From Roseiarcus sp963781895 (lineage in GTDB: Bacteria; Pseudomonadota; Alphaproteobacteria; Rhizobiales; Beijerinckiaceae), in NCBI GenBank assembly GCA_963781895.1, contig CAWAIM010000018.1, positions 1 to 64,000 on the forward strand: a DNA stretch of 64,000 nucleotides, written 5' to 3'. The number at the start of each line of letters is the position of its first letter. The first letter of the stretch is position 1. Both the position numbers and the translations under genes were made by a program. Shown here piece after piece: positions 8,527 to 17,314 of this stretch. The notes beneath the pieces are model-generated. The model searched no databases. It was not told the origin of the DNA and saw nothing but the letters and a program-made list of their open reading frames with translations.

Positions 8527-9730
8527 ATGAACGTTTCCCATGGCCCGAGCCTCGGTCCCTTCCAGTGGGACGATCCGCTGCTTCTGGAGGGCCAGCTCAC
8601 CGAGGACGAACGGATGATCCGCGACACGGCGCGGGAATTCGCCGCCAAGGAATTGAGTCCCCGCATCGAGCGCGCCTATCTCGAGGAAAAGACCGATCCG
8701 GCGCTGTTCCGCCTGATGGGCCGCGCTGGCCTCCTCGGCGTGACCCTGCCGGAGGAATTCGGCTGCGCCGGCGCCGGATACGTGTCCTATGGACTCGTCG
8801 CCCGCGAGGTGGAGCGCGTCGACTCCGGTTTTCGCTCGATGGTCAGCGTGCAGAGTTCGCTCGTCATGTATCCGATCCACGCCTATGGCGATCCTGACCA
8901 AAGGCGGAAATACCTGCCGGGCCTGGCGCGCGGCGAGCTGATCGGCTGTTTCGGCCTCACCGAGCCCGAGGCGGGCTCCGACCCCGGCGGCATGAAGACG
9001 AAAGCGGAGAAGATCACGGGCGGCTTCCGCCTCAACGGCGCGAAGACCTGGATCAGCAACGCCCCGTTCGCCGACGTGTTCGTCGTCTGGGCGAAGTCGG
9101 CCGCGCATGACGACCAGATTCGCGGCTTCATCCTCGAGAAGGGCATGAAGGGCCTTTCGGCGCCGAAAATCGAGGGCAAGCTTTCTCTCCGCGCCTCCGT
9201 CACCGGCGAGATCGTCCTCGACAACGTCGAGGCGCCGGAGGCCGCGCTGCTGCCGAATGTCGCCGGACTGAAAGGGCCGTTCGGCTGCCTCAACCGGGCG
9301 CGTTACGGCATATCGTGGGGCGCCATGGGCGCGGCTGAGGATTGCTGGCTGCGCGCGCGCCAATACGGCCTCGACCGCAAGCAGTTCGGCCGCCCGCTCG
9401 CCGCGACCCAGCTCTTCCAAAAGAAGCTCGCCGACATGCAGACCAAGATCGCCCTTGGTCTCCAGGGCGCGCTCGAGAGTCGGGCGGTTGTTGGACGAAG
9501 GTCAGGCGGCGCCGGAAATGATCTCCATGATCAAGCGCAACAATTGCGGCGAGGCGCTCGACATCGCCAGGCAGGCGCGCGACATGCATGGCGGCAACGG
9601 CATCCAGATCGGCTATCACGTCATGCGCCACGCCGCCAATCTGGAGGCCGTCAACACTTACGAAGGCACCCATGACGTCCACGCGCTGATCCTCGGCCGC
9701 GCTCAGACGGGCCTGCAGGCTTTTTTCTGA
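8527..9730 (+). CDS. gcdH: glutaryl-CoA dehydrogenase (frameshifted as given)
   Basis: Acyl-CoA dehydrogenase that oxidises and decarboxylates glutaryl-CoA to crotonyl-CoA with FAD. It begins FQWDDPLLLEGQLTEDERM and contains LIGCFGLTEPEAGSDPG, the fold's middle domain. After the break come MISMIKRNNCGEALDIARQA, DMHGGNGI and NTYEGTHDVHALILG, in which the Glu of EGTH is the catalytic base. These signatures are specific to GcdH. The break lies at about 9472-9480; length is 3n+1, and removing one base restores the family sequence. Start at 8527 has GAGGG upstream. The CoA-transferase follows after three bases, so the pair handles glutarate from lysine, tryptophan or aromatic breakdown. Confidence 0.88.
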
Positions 9731-9733
9731 ACC

Positions 9734-10873
9734 ATGAGCGCGCTTGCCGGCGTGCGCGTCGTCGAACTCGCGCGAATCCTGGCCGGCCCCTGGATCGGCC
9801 AGACGCTCGCCGATCTCGGCGCCGCCGTCATCAAGGTCGAAAGCCCGGAAGGCGACGATACGCGCCGCTGGGGTCCGCCGTTCGTCGACACCGGCGGCGA
9901 GCGCGCGGCCGCCTATTTCCACGGCTGCAATCGCGGCAAGCGTTCGGTCGTCGCCGACTTCTCGACCGAGCGCGGCCGCGAGATCGTGCGCCGGCTGGCG
10001 GCGCGCTCGGACGTGCTGATCGAGAATTTCAAGGTGGGCGGTCTGGCGAAATTCGGCCTCGACTACGAAAGTCTCGTTCAGCTCAATCCCCGCCTCGTCT
10101 ATTGCTCGGTCACCGGCTTCGGCCAGACCGGACCCTATGCCGGGCGGCCCGGCTACGATTTCCTGATTCAGGGCATGTCCGGCTACATGGACATCACGGG
10201 CGATCCGAACGGCGAGCCGCAGAAGGTCGGCGTCGCGGTCTGTGACCTCTTCACCGGCCTATACGGCGTCATCGCCATCGAGGCGGCGCTGATCCAGCGC
10301 GAGCGCACCGGCCGCGGCCAGCACATCGACCTCGCCCTGTTCGATACGATGGGGGCGATGCTCGCCAATCAGGCGATGAACTATCTCGCCTCGGGCGTCG
10401 CGCCGCGCCGGATGGGCAACGCCCACCCCAACATCGCGCCCTACCAGACCTTTCCCGTCGCCGACGGTTATGTGATCGTCGCGGTGGGTAACGACGGGCA
10501 ATTCTCGCGGCTTTGCGAGACGCTTCGGCTCGAGGCGCTGACCGGGGACGATCGCTTCGCGACCAACGCCGCGCGGGTCGCCAATCGCGGGGCGCTGGAA
10601 CGCGAATTGAGCGCCAAGACGCGCGGCTGGCGGCGCGACGATCTCATCGCCGCGCTGGAGCGCGCGGTCGTTCCCGCCGGGCCGATCAACACGATCGCCG
10701 ACCTGTTCGCCGATCCGCAGTTCATCTCCCGCGGGATGCGGATCGAACCCGACGGAACGCCCGGCGTGCGCAGCCCGATCGTCATGAGCGACAGTGCGCT
10801 GACGCTCGAGCGCCGCTCGCCGCGGCTCGGCGAACACGACGCGGAAATCTTGCGCGAGATCGGGCTCGAATAG
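9734..10873 (+). CDS. CaiB/BaiF (class III) CoA-transferase, probably glutarate-specific
   Basis: Family III CoA-transferase of 379 residues. It begins LAGVRVVELARILAGPWIGQ and has VIKVE, the typical KRSVVADFST stretch and GQHIDLALFDTMGAML, where the Asp of LALFD aligns with the catalytic aspartate that forms the acyl-CoA anhydride. The position three bases after gcdH suggests it activates glutarate to glutaryl-CoA from succinyl-CoA, like mammalian SUGCT. That specificity is inferred from context only. Full length, no disruption. Confidence 0.87.
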   Translation: MSALAGVRVVELARILAGPWIGQTLADLGAAVIKVESPEGDDTRRWGPPFVDTGGERAAAYFHGCNRGKRSVVADFSTERGREIVRRLAARSDVLIENFKVGGLAKFGLDYESLVQLNPRLVYCSVTGFGQTGPYAGRPGYDFLIQGMSGYMDITGDPNGEPQKVGVAVCDLFTGLYGVIAIEAALIQRERTGRGQHIDLALFDTMGAMLANQAMNYLASGVAPRRMGNAHPNIAPYQTFPVADGYVIVAVGNDGQFSRLCETLRLEALTGDDRFATNAARVANRGALERELSAKTRGWRRDDLIAALERAVVPAGPINTIADLFADPQFISRGMRIEPDGTPGVRSPIVMSDSALTLERRSPRLGEHDAEILREIGLE

Positions 10874-10982
10874 AGCGTCGTCGCGACGCGCCTTGCGTCG
10901 TCGGCGGACGGCGCAGGGCGCCGCGCGGCTTGACGGCGCTCGAATCGACGCGCGAAAACGAACGCGCACCAGCGAGGCGCCT

Positions 10983-11555
10983 ATGAGTTCGATTCGAAAC
11001 GTCTGCGTCTATTGCGGATCGAGTGTCGGAAACGACGCCCGCTTCGGCGACGCGGCGGAAGCGTTGGGGCGCACGCTAGCGGCCGAGGGCGTTGGTCTCG
11101 TGTACGGCGGCGGGGGCGACGGCCTGATGGGCCGCCTGGCGCGCTCGACGCTCGCGGCCGGCGGCTATGTGACCGGGATTATCCCCAGTTTTCTCGTGCG
11201 CAAGGAGCACGCGCTGACCGAGGCGCAGGAAATGGTCGTCGTCGAAGACATGCACGAGCGCAAGCAAGCCATGTTCGCCCGCGCCGACGCGTTCGTCGCC
11301 TTGCCGGGCGGGATTGGCACGCTCGAGGAACTGGTCGAGATGATGACCTGGGCGCAGCTCAATCGCCACTCCAAGCCGATCCTGATCGCCGATGTCGGCG
11401 GCTTCTGGCGCCCGCTCCTCGCCCTGTTCGCGCACATGAACGTCCAAGGCTTCATCCGCTCGGGTTTCGAGCTTCGCTACCTCGTGGCCGAGAAGATCGA
11501 CGACGTCGTGCCGATGCTGCGCGCCGCCGAAGCCCGAATCGCGATTTCGTCGTAG
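10983..11555 (+). CDS. LOG family nucleotide 5'-monophosphate phosphoribohydrolase
   Basis: Rossmann-fold protein of 190 residues. GGGGDGLMG (about residues 37-45) and LPGGIGTLEELVEMMTW carry the PGGxGTxxE signature of the Lonely Guy family. These enzymes cleave cytokinin riboside monophosphates or AMP-like nucleotides, releasing the base and ribose 5-phosphate. The ATG at 10983 gives a normal N-terminus (NVCVYCGSSVG); an in-frame upstream start would add 30 unlikely basic residues. It stands alone after the CoA-transferase with a 109-base gap, and converges with sodB. Confidence 0.9.
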   Translation: MSSIRNVCVYCGSSVGNDARFGDAAEALGRTLAAEGVGLVYGGGGDGLMGRLARSTLAAGGYVTGIIPSFLVRKEHALTEAQEMVVVEDMHERKQAMFARADAFVALPGGIGTLEELVEMMTWAQLNRHSKPILIADVGGFWRPLLALFAHMNVQGFIRSGFELRYLVAEKIDDVVPMLRAAEARIAISS

Positions 11556-11581
11556 CGCCCTCCAGCGGCGGCCGGAGGGCG
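11556..11581. terminator. hairpin between convergent LOG and sodB genes
   Basis: CGCCCTCC (11556-11563) pairs with GGAGGGCG (11574-11581) just past the LOG stop and before the sodB stop. It may serve both strands. It has no T-run, so intrinsic termination is uncertain. Confidence 0.35.
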
Positions 11582-11606
11582 TTCGCAGGTCCGCCAGGTC
11601 AACGGC

Positions 11607-12200
11607 TCACTTCTGGCCGAAAAGTTCGGCCACGTATTCCCAATTGACCAGGTTATCGACGAAGGCCTTCAGATAGTCGGGCCGGCGATTGCGATAGTCG
11701 ATGTAGTAGGAATGCTCCCAGACGTCGACGCCGAGGATCGGCTTGCCGCCGTGCACCAGCGGATTCTCGCCATTGGCGGTTTTGGTCGCCAGCACCTTGC
11801 CGTCCTTCAGCGTGAGCCAGGCCCAGCCCGAGCCGAACTGGGTGACGCCCGCCTGGATGAATTCCTCCTTGGCCTTGTCGACCGAGCCGAATGAATCGAT
11901 GAGCGCCTTTTCGACCTCGCCGGGAATTTTGCCGCCGCCTTTGGGCTTCATCCAGCGCCAGAAATGGGTGTGGTTGTAGTGCTGGCCGGCGTTGTTGAAC
12001 ACCGCCGGATTCTTGCCGAACGAGCCCTTGACGATCTCCTCCAGGGACTTGCCCTCCCATTCGGTCCCTTTGAGCGCGTTGTTGCCGTTGTTGACGTAGG
12101 CCAGATGATGCTTGTCGTGATGATATTCCAGCGTTTCACGCGACATGATGGGCGCCAGCGCGTCATGCGGATAAGGCAGATCGGGAAGCGAGAAACTCAT
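11607..12200 (-). CDS. sodB: superoxide dismutase, Fe/Mn family (probably Fe-type)
   Basis: Cytoplasmic superoxide dismutase of 197 residues converting superoxide to O2 and H2O2. Metal ligands are visible: His27 in YHHDKHH, His77 in HYNHTHFW, Asp159 and His163 in GVDVWEHSYY. Gln73 in AGQHYNH sits where Fe-type enzymes keep a glutamine, which favours iron, though Mn or cambialistic use is possible. The ATG at 12200 follows AAGGAGCAG; a longer in-frame extension upstream is low-complexity and rejected. It is divergent from the universal stress gene. Confidence 0.94.
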   Translation of the reverse strand: MSFSLPDLPYPHDALAPIMSRETLEYHHDKHHLAYVNNGNNALKGTEWEGKSLEEIVKGSFGKNPAVFNNAGQHYNHTHFWRWMKPKGGGKIPGEVEKALIDSFGSVDKAKEEFIQAGVTQFGSGWAWLTLKDGKVLATKTANGENPLVHGGKPILGVDVWEHSYYIDYRNRRPDYLKAFVDNLVNWEYVAELFGQK

Positions 12201-12465
12201 GGGTCTGCTCCTTGGGGGTTGACGGGCGAAAGCGGAAGTCGAGAGGACAGCACGTCCCGCCGGAGGCGAGGTTTTAGCCGCCCCTTGCCGCCGTCGCAAC
12301 TCCGCGGCCGTGCGCCTCGAGCCCGCGCGAACGGCGTTTCGCCGCTCACCGACAGGGAATGCGACTCCTGCATCGGCACGAACGCCCGGCTGACGCCTTG
12401 ACGGCGACCTATGGCTCGCGTCCTTGTGTTCGCCCAATTTGGCGCGATCGAGGCGGGTAAGAGCG

Positions 12466-12903
12466 ATGTTCAAACATATTCTGCTGCCGACAGACGGCTC
12501 CGATCTGTCGAGAAAGGCGATGCTCTACGGCGTGCAACTGGCCAAGGCGTGCGGGTCCAGGGTCACGGGCCTGACCATCGCCCCGCCCTATTATGCCGGC
12601 TCCATGGACGCCGTGCTGATTCCTGTCGGCGAGGACGAATACGAAGAGGAGTCCCGCCGTGTCTGCGAACTTGCGCTGGAGCAAGTCAAAATGGCCGCCG
12701 ACGCCGCGGGCGTCGCCTGCGACACGATCCGGGAAATCCACGACCAGCCCTACCGCGCGATCATCGACGCGGCGCAGGCCAAAGTCTGCGACCTCATCGT
12801 CATGGCCTCCCACGGCCGGCGCGGAGTTTCCGCGCTGCTGCTCGGCAGCGAGACCGTCAAGGTGCTGACCCACTCGACCATCCCGGTGCTCGTCTACCGC
12901 TGA
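12466..12903 (+). CDS. universal stress protein, UspA family
   Basis: Single-domain Usp of 145 residues. It opens MFKHILLPTDGSDLSRKA, where the Asp of PTDGS contacts nucleotide in the family, and ends with SHGRRGVSALLLGSET followed by VPVLVYR-like sequence (TIPVLVYR), the C-terminal ATP-binding loop. The ATG at 12466 has GGGTAAGAG before it; an upstream alternative adds 14 basic residues. These proteins help cells survive starvation and oxidative stress. It is divergent from sodB, so shared stress control across the 265-base gap is possible but no operator is visible. Confidence 0.9.
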   Translation: MFKHILLPTDGSDLSRKAMLYGVQLAKACGSRVTGLTIAPPYYAGSMDAVLIPVGEDEYEEESRRVCELALEQVKMAADAAGVACDTIREIHDQPYRAIIDAAQAKVCDLIVMASHGRRGVSALLLGSETVKVLTHSTIPVLVYR

Positions 12904-12994
12904 CGCCTCACCGCGGCGGCGACGAACCGTTGCGGGCCGCTCACTCCGGGCGGCCGGCGCCAGCGGCTTGTCCGCCTGCGGTCGGACCCGAACG

Positions 12995-13993
12995 CTATCG
13001 GGTCAACGGCGCCGGCGCGAGCAGGCTTTCCTTGGCCCGATCGGCGCGAGCCTGCCTGAGGCGGACCAACTGCTGGTCCGCGAGAACGCCAATCAATATG
13101 ACCGTACCCATGACGGCAAAGTTCAGGGAACTCGGGATGCCGAGCAGATTCACCAGATTTTGCAGGACCTGGAGCAAAACCGCTCCCAGGACGATGCCCA
13201 TGATCGAACCTTCGCCGCCGCGAAGCGAGCAGCCGCCCAGGACCGCGGCCGCGATTCCGTAAAGCTCGTAGAAATTGCCATGCGAAGCGGGCGAGATCGA
13301 TCGGGTGTACATGGTCAGGAAGATCGACGAGACGCCCGCGAGCGCGCCGCAAATGACATAAGCCGCGACAATGACTTGTTGCGTCGCAATCCCGGAATAA
13401 CGGGCGGCCTCCTCGTTTTTTCCAATGGCGAACAGATAGCGGCCGAACACCGAGCGGTGCAGCAGCACTCCCATGATCGCCGCGGTGACAAGGAAGACGA
13501 CAAAGGTATGCGGTATGCCGTAGGTTCTTCCCGTGGTGAGCCACTCGAGCGTGGGAAACGACTGACCGAACTCGAATCCGGCGGTGCCATCGTTGGTGTA
13601 CCAGCGCGCGACCCCCCGATAGATCAGCAATCCGCACAGCGTCACGACAAACGGCTGCAATCGCATCCGCGTCACCAGCAGCCCATGCACGCAGCCGAGG
13701 ATTACGCCGAGCAGGACGATCAAAAAGGCGGCGACGAACCACGGCAGTTGGTACGTCACCAGCAAATCGACGAACAACACCCCGAACAGGGCGAACTCGG
13801 AACCGATGGAGAGATCGATTCCGCCGGTTATGATCACGAACCCCTCGCCGATGGAGAAAAGCCCGAATAGTCCGACGAGATTGGCCGTATTGGCCAAATT
13901 GATCGGCGAAATGAAGCGGGGATTCAGAAATGCGACGACCGCGCCGACAATGAGGATGAGGAGAAAAAGTCCGAGGTCCTTCTTCAGCATCAC
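12995..13993 (-). CDS. sugar ABC transporter permease, RbsC type
   Basis: Inner-membrane permease of 332 residues with eight to ten helices. GGIDLSIGS (about 57-65), the hallmark of ribose/xylose/autoinducer-2 permeases, is present, and LGGCSLRGGEGSIMG contains the conserved loop that contacts the ATPase. Its start overlaps the stop of the ATPase gene by four bases (ATGA), so translation is coupled. It is the last gene of a three-gene operon: binding protein, ATPase, permease. No sugar-catabolic gene is adjacent to reveal the substrate. Confidence 0.92.
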   Translation of the reverse strand: MMLKKDLGLFLLILIVGAVVAFLNPRFISPINLANTANLVGLFGLFSIGEGFVIITGGIDLSIGSEFALFGVLFVDLLVTYQLPWFVAAFLIVLLGVILGCVHGLLVTRMRLQPFVVTLCGLLIYRGVARWYTNDGTAGFEFGQSFPTLEWLTTGRTYGIPHTFVVFLVTAAIMGVLLHRSVFGRYLFAIGKNEEAARYSGIATQQVIVAAYVICGALAGVSSIFLTMYTRSISPASHGNFYELYGIAAAVLGGCSLRGGEGSIMGIVLGAVLLQVLQNLVNLLGIPSSLNFAVMGTVILIGVLADQQLVRLRQARADRAKESLLAPAPLTR

Positions 13994-15507
13994 ATTGGAC
14001 TCGAATCATGGCCGCGGCCGACGGCGAGTCTCATGACGTTTTCCTCACTGAACTGGTCGCGCGCCAGCGTTCCGCTGATCGCGCCCTCCTGCATGACGAC
14101 GATCCTGTCGCTCACGCCGATGACCTCCTCCATGTCGCTGGAGATCATCAAAATCGCCACTCCCGAATCCGCAAGGCCTCGCATGAGCCCGTAAATCTCG
14201 GACTTTGACCCCACATCGATGCCGCGCGTCGGCTCATCGAACATCATGACCTTGGGCTTCATCGACAGCCATTTCGCAAGTACGACTTTCTGCTGATTTC
14301 CGCCCGACAGCGTGCCGACCACGGTTTCGACCGACGCCGTCTTGATGTTGAGGGATTGGCGCTGGCGCAATGCGTTCTCCCTTTCCTCCGATCGGTCGAT
14401 GAGCAGGTATCTCGCGAACGCTTTCATATTCGCCAGCGAAATGTTCTCGGCGACCGAATCCTCCAGCACCAGGCTGCAGCGTTTGCGATCCTCCGGGACG
14501 AGATAAATCCCGTGCGAGATGGCGTCGCGGGGAGAATGAACCGAGACCGGGGCGCCGTTCAGGCGGATTTCGCCTCCGAGAGCGGCGTCAATCCCGAACA
14601 CCGTGCGCGCCAGTTCGGTCCGGCCGGCGCCGATGAGTCCGGCCATGCCGAGAATCTCCCCTGCCTGCAGCGAAATGCTCAGGGCGTGCTTCGGGTGGGC
14701 GGGCGTTCTGAGACCGATCACCTCCAGCACGTGTTCCCCCGGCGGCGCCTTCGGAGGGATGTAAAGCGACTTGAGATCACGACCGATCATGAGCCGTATC
14801 ATCGCGTCGTGATTGATGCCGGCGCGGTCGAGTTCGCCGACGACCGAGCCGTCCCGCAAGACGACGGCGCGGTCGGCGCATCGCTCGACTTCGTTCAACC
14901 GATGGGTGATGAAGATGACGGACACGCCATCCGCCTTGAGTTCGCCGATGATTCGCATCAGCCGTTCCGTCTCCGTGGACGTGAGGCTGGAGGTCGGCTC
15001 GTCCATGATCACGATGCGCGCGTTGAGAGAGAGCGCTTTGACAATCTCCAGCAGCTGACGTTGCGCGAGGGAAAGATCGGAAACCAGATCGTCGACCTCG
15101 AAGTCCACGTCGAGACGCTTCAACAACGGATCGACGATCCGCCGCGTCGCCTTGCGATCGACCAGTTTGAGCGGGCCGCCGTAGAGAGGCTCCCTGCCGA
15201 TCAGGACGTTCGCGCCCACATCCAGATTGTCGAACAGATTGAGTTCCTGATGAACGAAGGCGATGCCCGACGCCATGGAGTCGGCGACGTCGAGCGACGC
15301 GCGTTCCCGACCGTCGATCTGAATCGCGCCGCTGTCGGGCTTCACCACCCCGCCGAGTATTTTCATCAGGGTGGACTTGCCGGCCCCGTTCTCGCCGATC
15401 AACGCGAGAACTTCGCCTTTCCTGACGGACAGGCTGACGCGATCGACGGCGCGGACGCCAGGATAACTCTTGCTGATCGTGGTGAGCCGGAGAACGGGAT
15501 CGTCCAA
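13990..15507 (-). CDS. sugar ABC transporter ATP-binding protein, RbsA/XylG type
   Basis: Tandem ATPase of 505 residues. The first half has Walker A GENGAGKST, the LSLAQRQLLEI signature and Walker B IVIMDEPTSSL. The second half has a degenerate P-loop (GLIGAGRTELA), an intact LSGGNQQKVVLAKWL signature and MMFDEPTRGID. This asymmetry, with only one good Walker A, is normal for the carbohydrate CUT2 class. It couples ATP hydrolysis to sugar import by the permease encoded immediately downstream (four-base overlap). A 91-base gap separates it from the binding-protein gene. Confidence 0.94.
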   Translation of the reverse strand: MDDPVLRLTTISKSYPGVRAVDRVSLSVRKGEVLALIGENGAGKSTLMKILGGVVKPDSGAIQIDGRERASLDVADSMASGIAFVHQELNLFDNLDVGANVLIGREPLYGGPLKLVDRKATRRIVDPLLKRLDVDFEVDDLVSDLSLAQRQLLEIVKALSLNARIVIMDEPTSSLTSTETERLMRIIGELKADGVSVIFITHRLNEVERCADRAVVLRDGSVVGELDRAGINHDAMIRLMIGRDLKSLYIPPKAPPGEHVLEVIGLRTPAHPKHALSISLQAGEILGMAGLIGAGRTELARTVFGIDAALGGEIRLNGAPVSVHSPRDAISHGIYLVPEDRKRCSLVLEDSVAENISLANMKAFARYLLIDRSEERENALRQRQSLNIKTASVETVVGTLSGGNQQKVVLAKWLSMKPKVMMFDEPTRGIDVGSKSEIYGLMRGLADSGVAILMISSDMEEVIGVSDRIVVMQEGAISGTLARDQFSEENVMRLAVGRGHDSSPM

Positions 15508-15598
15508 AGTCAGGCCTGGAGAAATGCCGGCGCCGCGCCGAAGCGCAGCGCCTACGCCAAAAAGCCGAGCTATCGCAAACGATGTTTGCGAGCAACGC

Positions 15599-16552
15599 TC
15601 ACTTTTTGCCCTGTCGTTCCTTCAGCTCGGCCCAGAAGGCGTCGACGTTGGATTTGTCGATGATCTTGGTTGGAATGATGATCAAGCCATTCGCGGGAAC
15701 GAACGATTTGTCCCCTTCCAGATATTTGGCCATGTCCTTCATGCCCTGATAGCCCCATTCGTAGGGCTGCTGAACGACCGTCGCGGCAATCGTGCCTTCC
15801 TTGACGCCGCCGAGGGTGATCGGGTCTTCGTCGAAACCGACGATCGTGATCTTGTTGAGCTTGCCGGCTTCCTTGACCGCCTCGTAGATGCGGGGCGTGT
15901 TGTAGGAATAGAAGCCGACCATGCAGGTGATCTCGGGATGGGCGGTCAGCGTGTCTTCGACGTTGCGCTTCGCGCGCGTCTGGTCAATGTCGTCGCCGCG
16001 CACGTCGACAAGCTCGATTTTCGAGCCCTTGATCGTGTCCCTGACGCCCTCGATCCGCTCGCGCGCATTGTCGGCGCCCGGCAGGCCCACGAAGCCCATG
16101 CATTTGCCGCCATTGGGAAGGGCCTTCAGCATGATCTCGCCCGCTTGCTTGCCGGCGTCGGTGTTGCTTGATCCGATATAAGCGACCCGCTTGCTGTTGG
16201 GCGCGTCGCTGTCGGTCGTGAACAGGGCGACCTGCGAGGCGATGCGATTGAGCGCGTCGCCCATCGTCTTGGGATCGACGGCGCTGACCATAATGCCGGA
16301 GACGCCCGCCGCCACCAGATCGTCCATCAGACGCGTTTGGATCGCCGCCGACGACTGCTCCGGATATTTGAAGGTCAAATTGTAGTTTGGCAGCTCGGTC
16401 TGCGCCTTTTTGACGCCGGCTTCCGCCGCCTTCCAGAAATCCGAGGCGCCGTTCACCACGAAGGCGAGCGTCTTCTTTTCCGCCGCCTGAGCCGATCCGG
16501 CCATGGCAAGCACGGCGCCGAGCACAACGCCGGACAACAGAAATCGTTTCAT
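15599..16552 (-). CDS. sugar ABC transporter substrate-binding protein, RbsB type
   Basis: Periplasmic binding protein of 317 residues. Residues 1-23 are a signal peptide (MKRFLLSGVVLGAVLAMAGS, then AQA). The mature part has the two-lobed LacI/RbsB fold: TLAFVVNGASDFWKAAEAG, VAAGVSGIMVSAVDP, TDSDAPNSKRVAYIGSSN and TIVGFDEDP. The ATG at 16552 follows GGGAGGAAAT; in-frame upstream codons have no ribosome site. First gene of the operon. TDSDAP is common in ribose/rhamnose/xylose binders; the exact ligand is unknown. Confidence 0.93.
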   Translation of the reverse strand: MKRFLLSGVVLGAVLAMAGSAQAAEKKTLAFVVNGASDFWKAAEAGVKKAQTELPNYNLTFKYPEQSSAAIQTRLMDDLVAAGVSGIMVSAVDPKTMGDALNRIASQVALFTTDSDAPNSKRVAYIGSSNTDAGKQAGEIMLKALPNGGKCMGFVGLPGADNARERIEGVRDTIKGSKIELVDVRGDDIDQTRAKRNVEDTLTAHPEITCMVGFYSYNTPRIYEAVKEAGKLNKITIVGFDEDPITLGGVKEGTIAATVVQQPYEWGYQGMKDMAKYLEGDKSFVPANGLIIIPTKIIDKSNVDAFWAELKERQGKK

Positions 16553-16668
16553 CCCATTTCCTCCCTGAGACATCCGAAGCAGCGCATTGATTTGGCTGTT
16601 GGATAGTTTGGCCGAAAGAGTCCCTGAACAACTCTTGGCGAGCGGCTTTTTACTCGAATTACTGGTCA

Positions 16669-16696
16669 GCTTATTGACGCGCCGCCGCCGGGTCAA
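16669..16696 (-). promoter_or_regulatory. possible promoter of the sugar ABC operon
   Basis: On the minus strand TTGACC (16696-16691), 16 bases, then ATAAGC (16674-16669). The -35 is good, the -10 poor. It lies about 120 bases before the binding-protein start. Confidence 0.28.
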
Positions 16697-16739
16697 GGGC
16701 GGGAGGACAGGCGAGGAAAGGGGATTAAACGCGGACTCG

Positions 16740-16775
16740 CAAGGTCGCTGGCAAGGTCACTGGCAAGGTCACTGG
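16740..16775. repeat. three tandem copies of a 12-base unit
   Basis: CAAGGTCGCTGG is followed by two exact copies of CAAGGTCACTGG; the first copy differs at one base. The array lies in noncoding DNA between nfeD and the sugar operon promoter. The unit length would keep frame, but no protein is read through it. Confidence 0.85.
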
Positions 16776-16846
16776 GATGAGAGCGATCGCCGATTGCGTC
16801 ACTGGCGAGCATCGTCTCGGACATCGCGCGGCGTCCCTGCGCGCCT

Positions 16847-17296
16847 TCACACCTGCTCGACCCGCAACAGCGTGCCCTCCTCGACCGCGACGACCCTGAC
16901 CTTTGCGCCCGAGGGGCAATCCGCGCCCGCGACCCGCCATGAGCTGTCGCCGACCCGAATGCGGCCGTAACCGCGCACGATCGCCTCGTCGAGAAAGAAT
17001 TCCGAACCGATCATCGCGTGCGCGCGGCTGAGCGGGAGTGGGCCGGGCCTCGCGTCGAGGGAGCCATAGACGCGTCGGCCGACGAGGACGAGCGCGACCA
17101 CCAGCACGCCGAACAGCAGCAATTGCGACGTGAGGCCGAGCGCGACGAAATAGGCGATCGCGCCGACAATCGCCGCCGCCGCTCCGATCCAGATGAGGAA
17201 AGCGCCAGGCGCCAACGTTTCGGCGGCGCACAGAACCAAACCGCCGACCAGCCAGACGAGCGCGCCGGCATCGGCCAACCACGTCTTATCGAACAA
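16847..17296 (-). CDS. NfeD family protein
   Basis: Small membrane protein of 149 residues. Two or three hydrophobic helices fill residues 10-72, followed by a soluble beta-barrel (OB-like NfeD C-terminal) domain ending GAKVRVVAVEEGTLLRVEQV, typical of the short NfeD1b class. NfeD proteins partner SPFH/stomatin proteins in membrane microdomains, and the SPFH gene lies 18 bases upstream on the same strand, so the pair is almost certainly an operon. Exact function of the pair is not settled in the literature. Confidence 0.92.
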   Translation of the reverse strand: MFDKTWLADAGALVWLVGGLVLCAAETLAPGAFLIWIGAAAAIVGAIAYFVALGLTSQLLLFGVLVVALVLVGRRVYGSLDARPGPLPLSRAHAMIGSEFFLDEAIVRGYGRIRVGDSSWRVAGADCPSGAKVRVVAVEEGTLLRVEQV

Positions 17297-17314
17297 GCCC
17301 GGCTCCTCGCGAGT

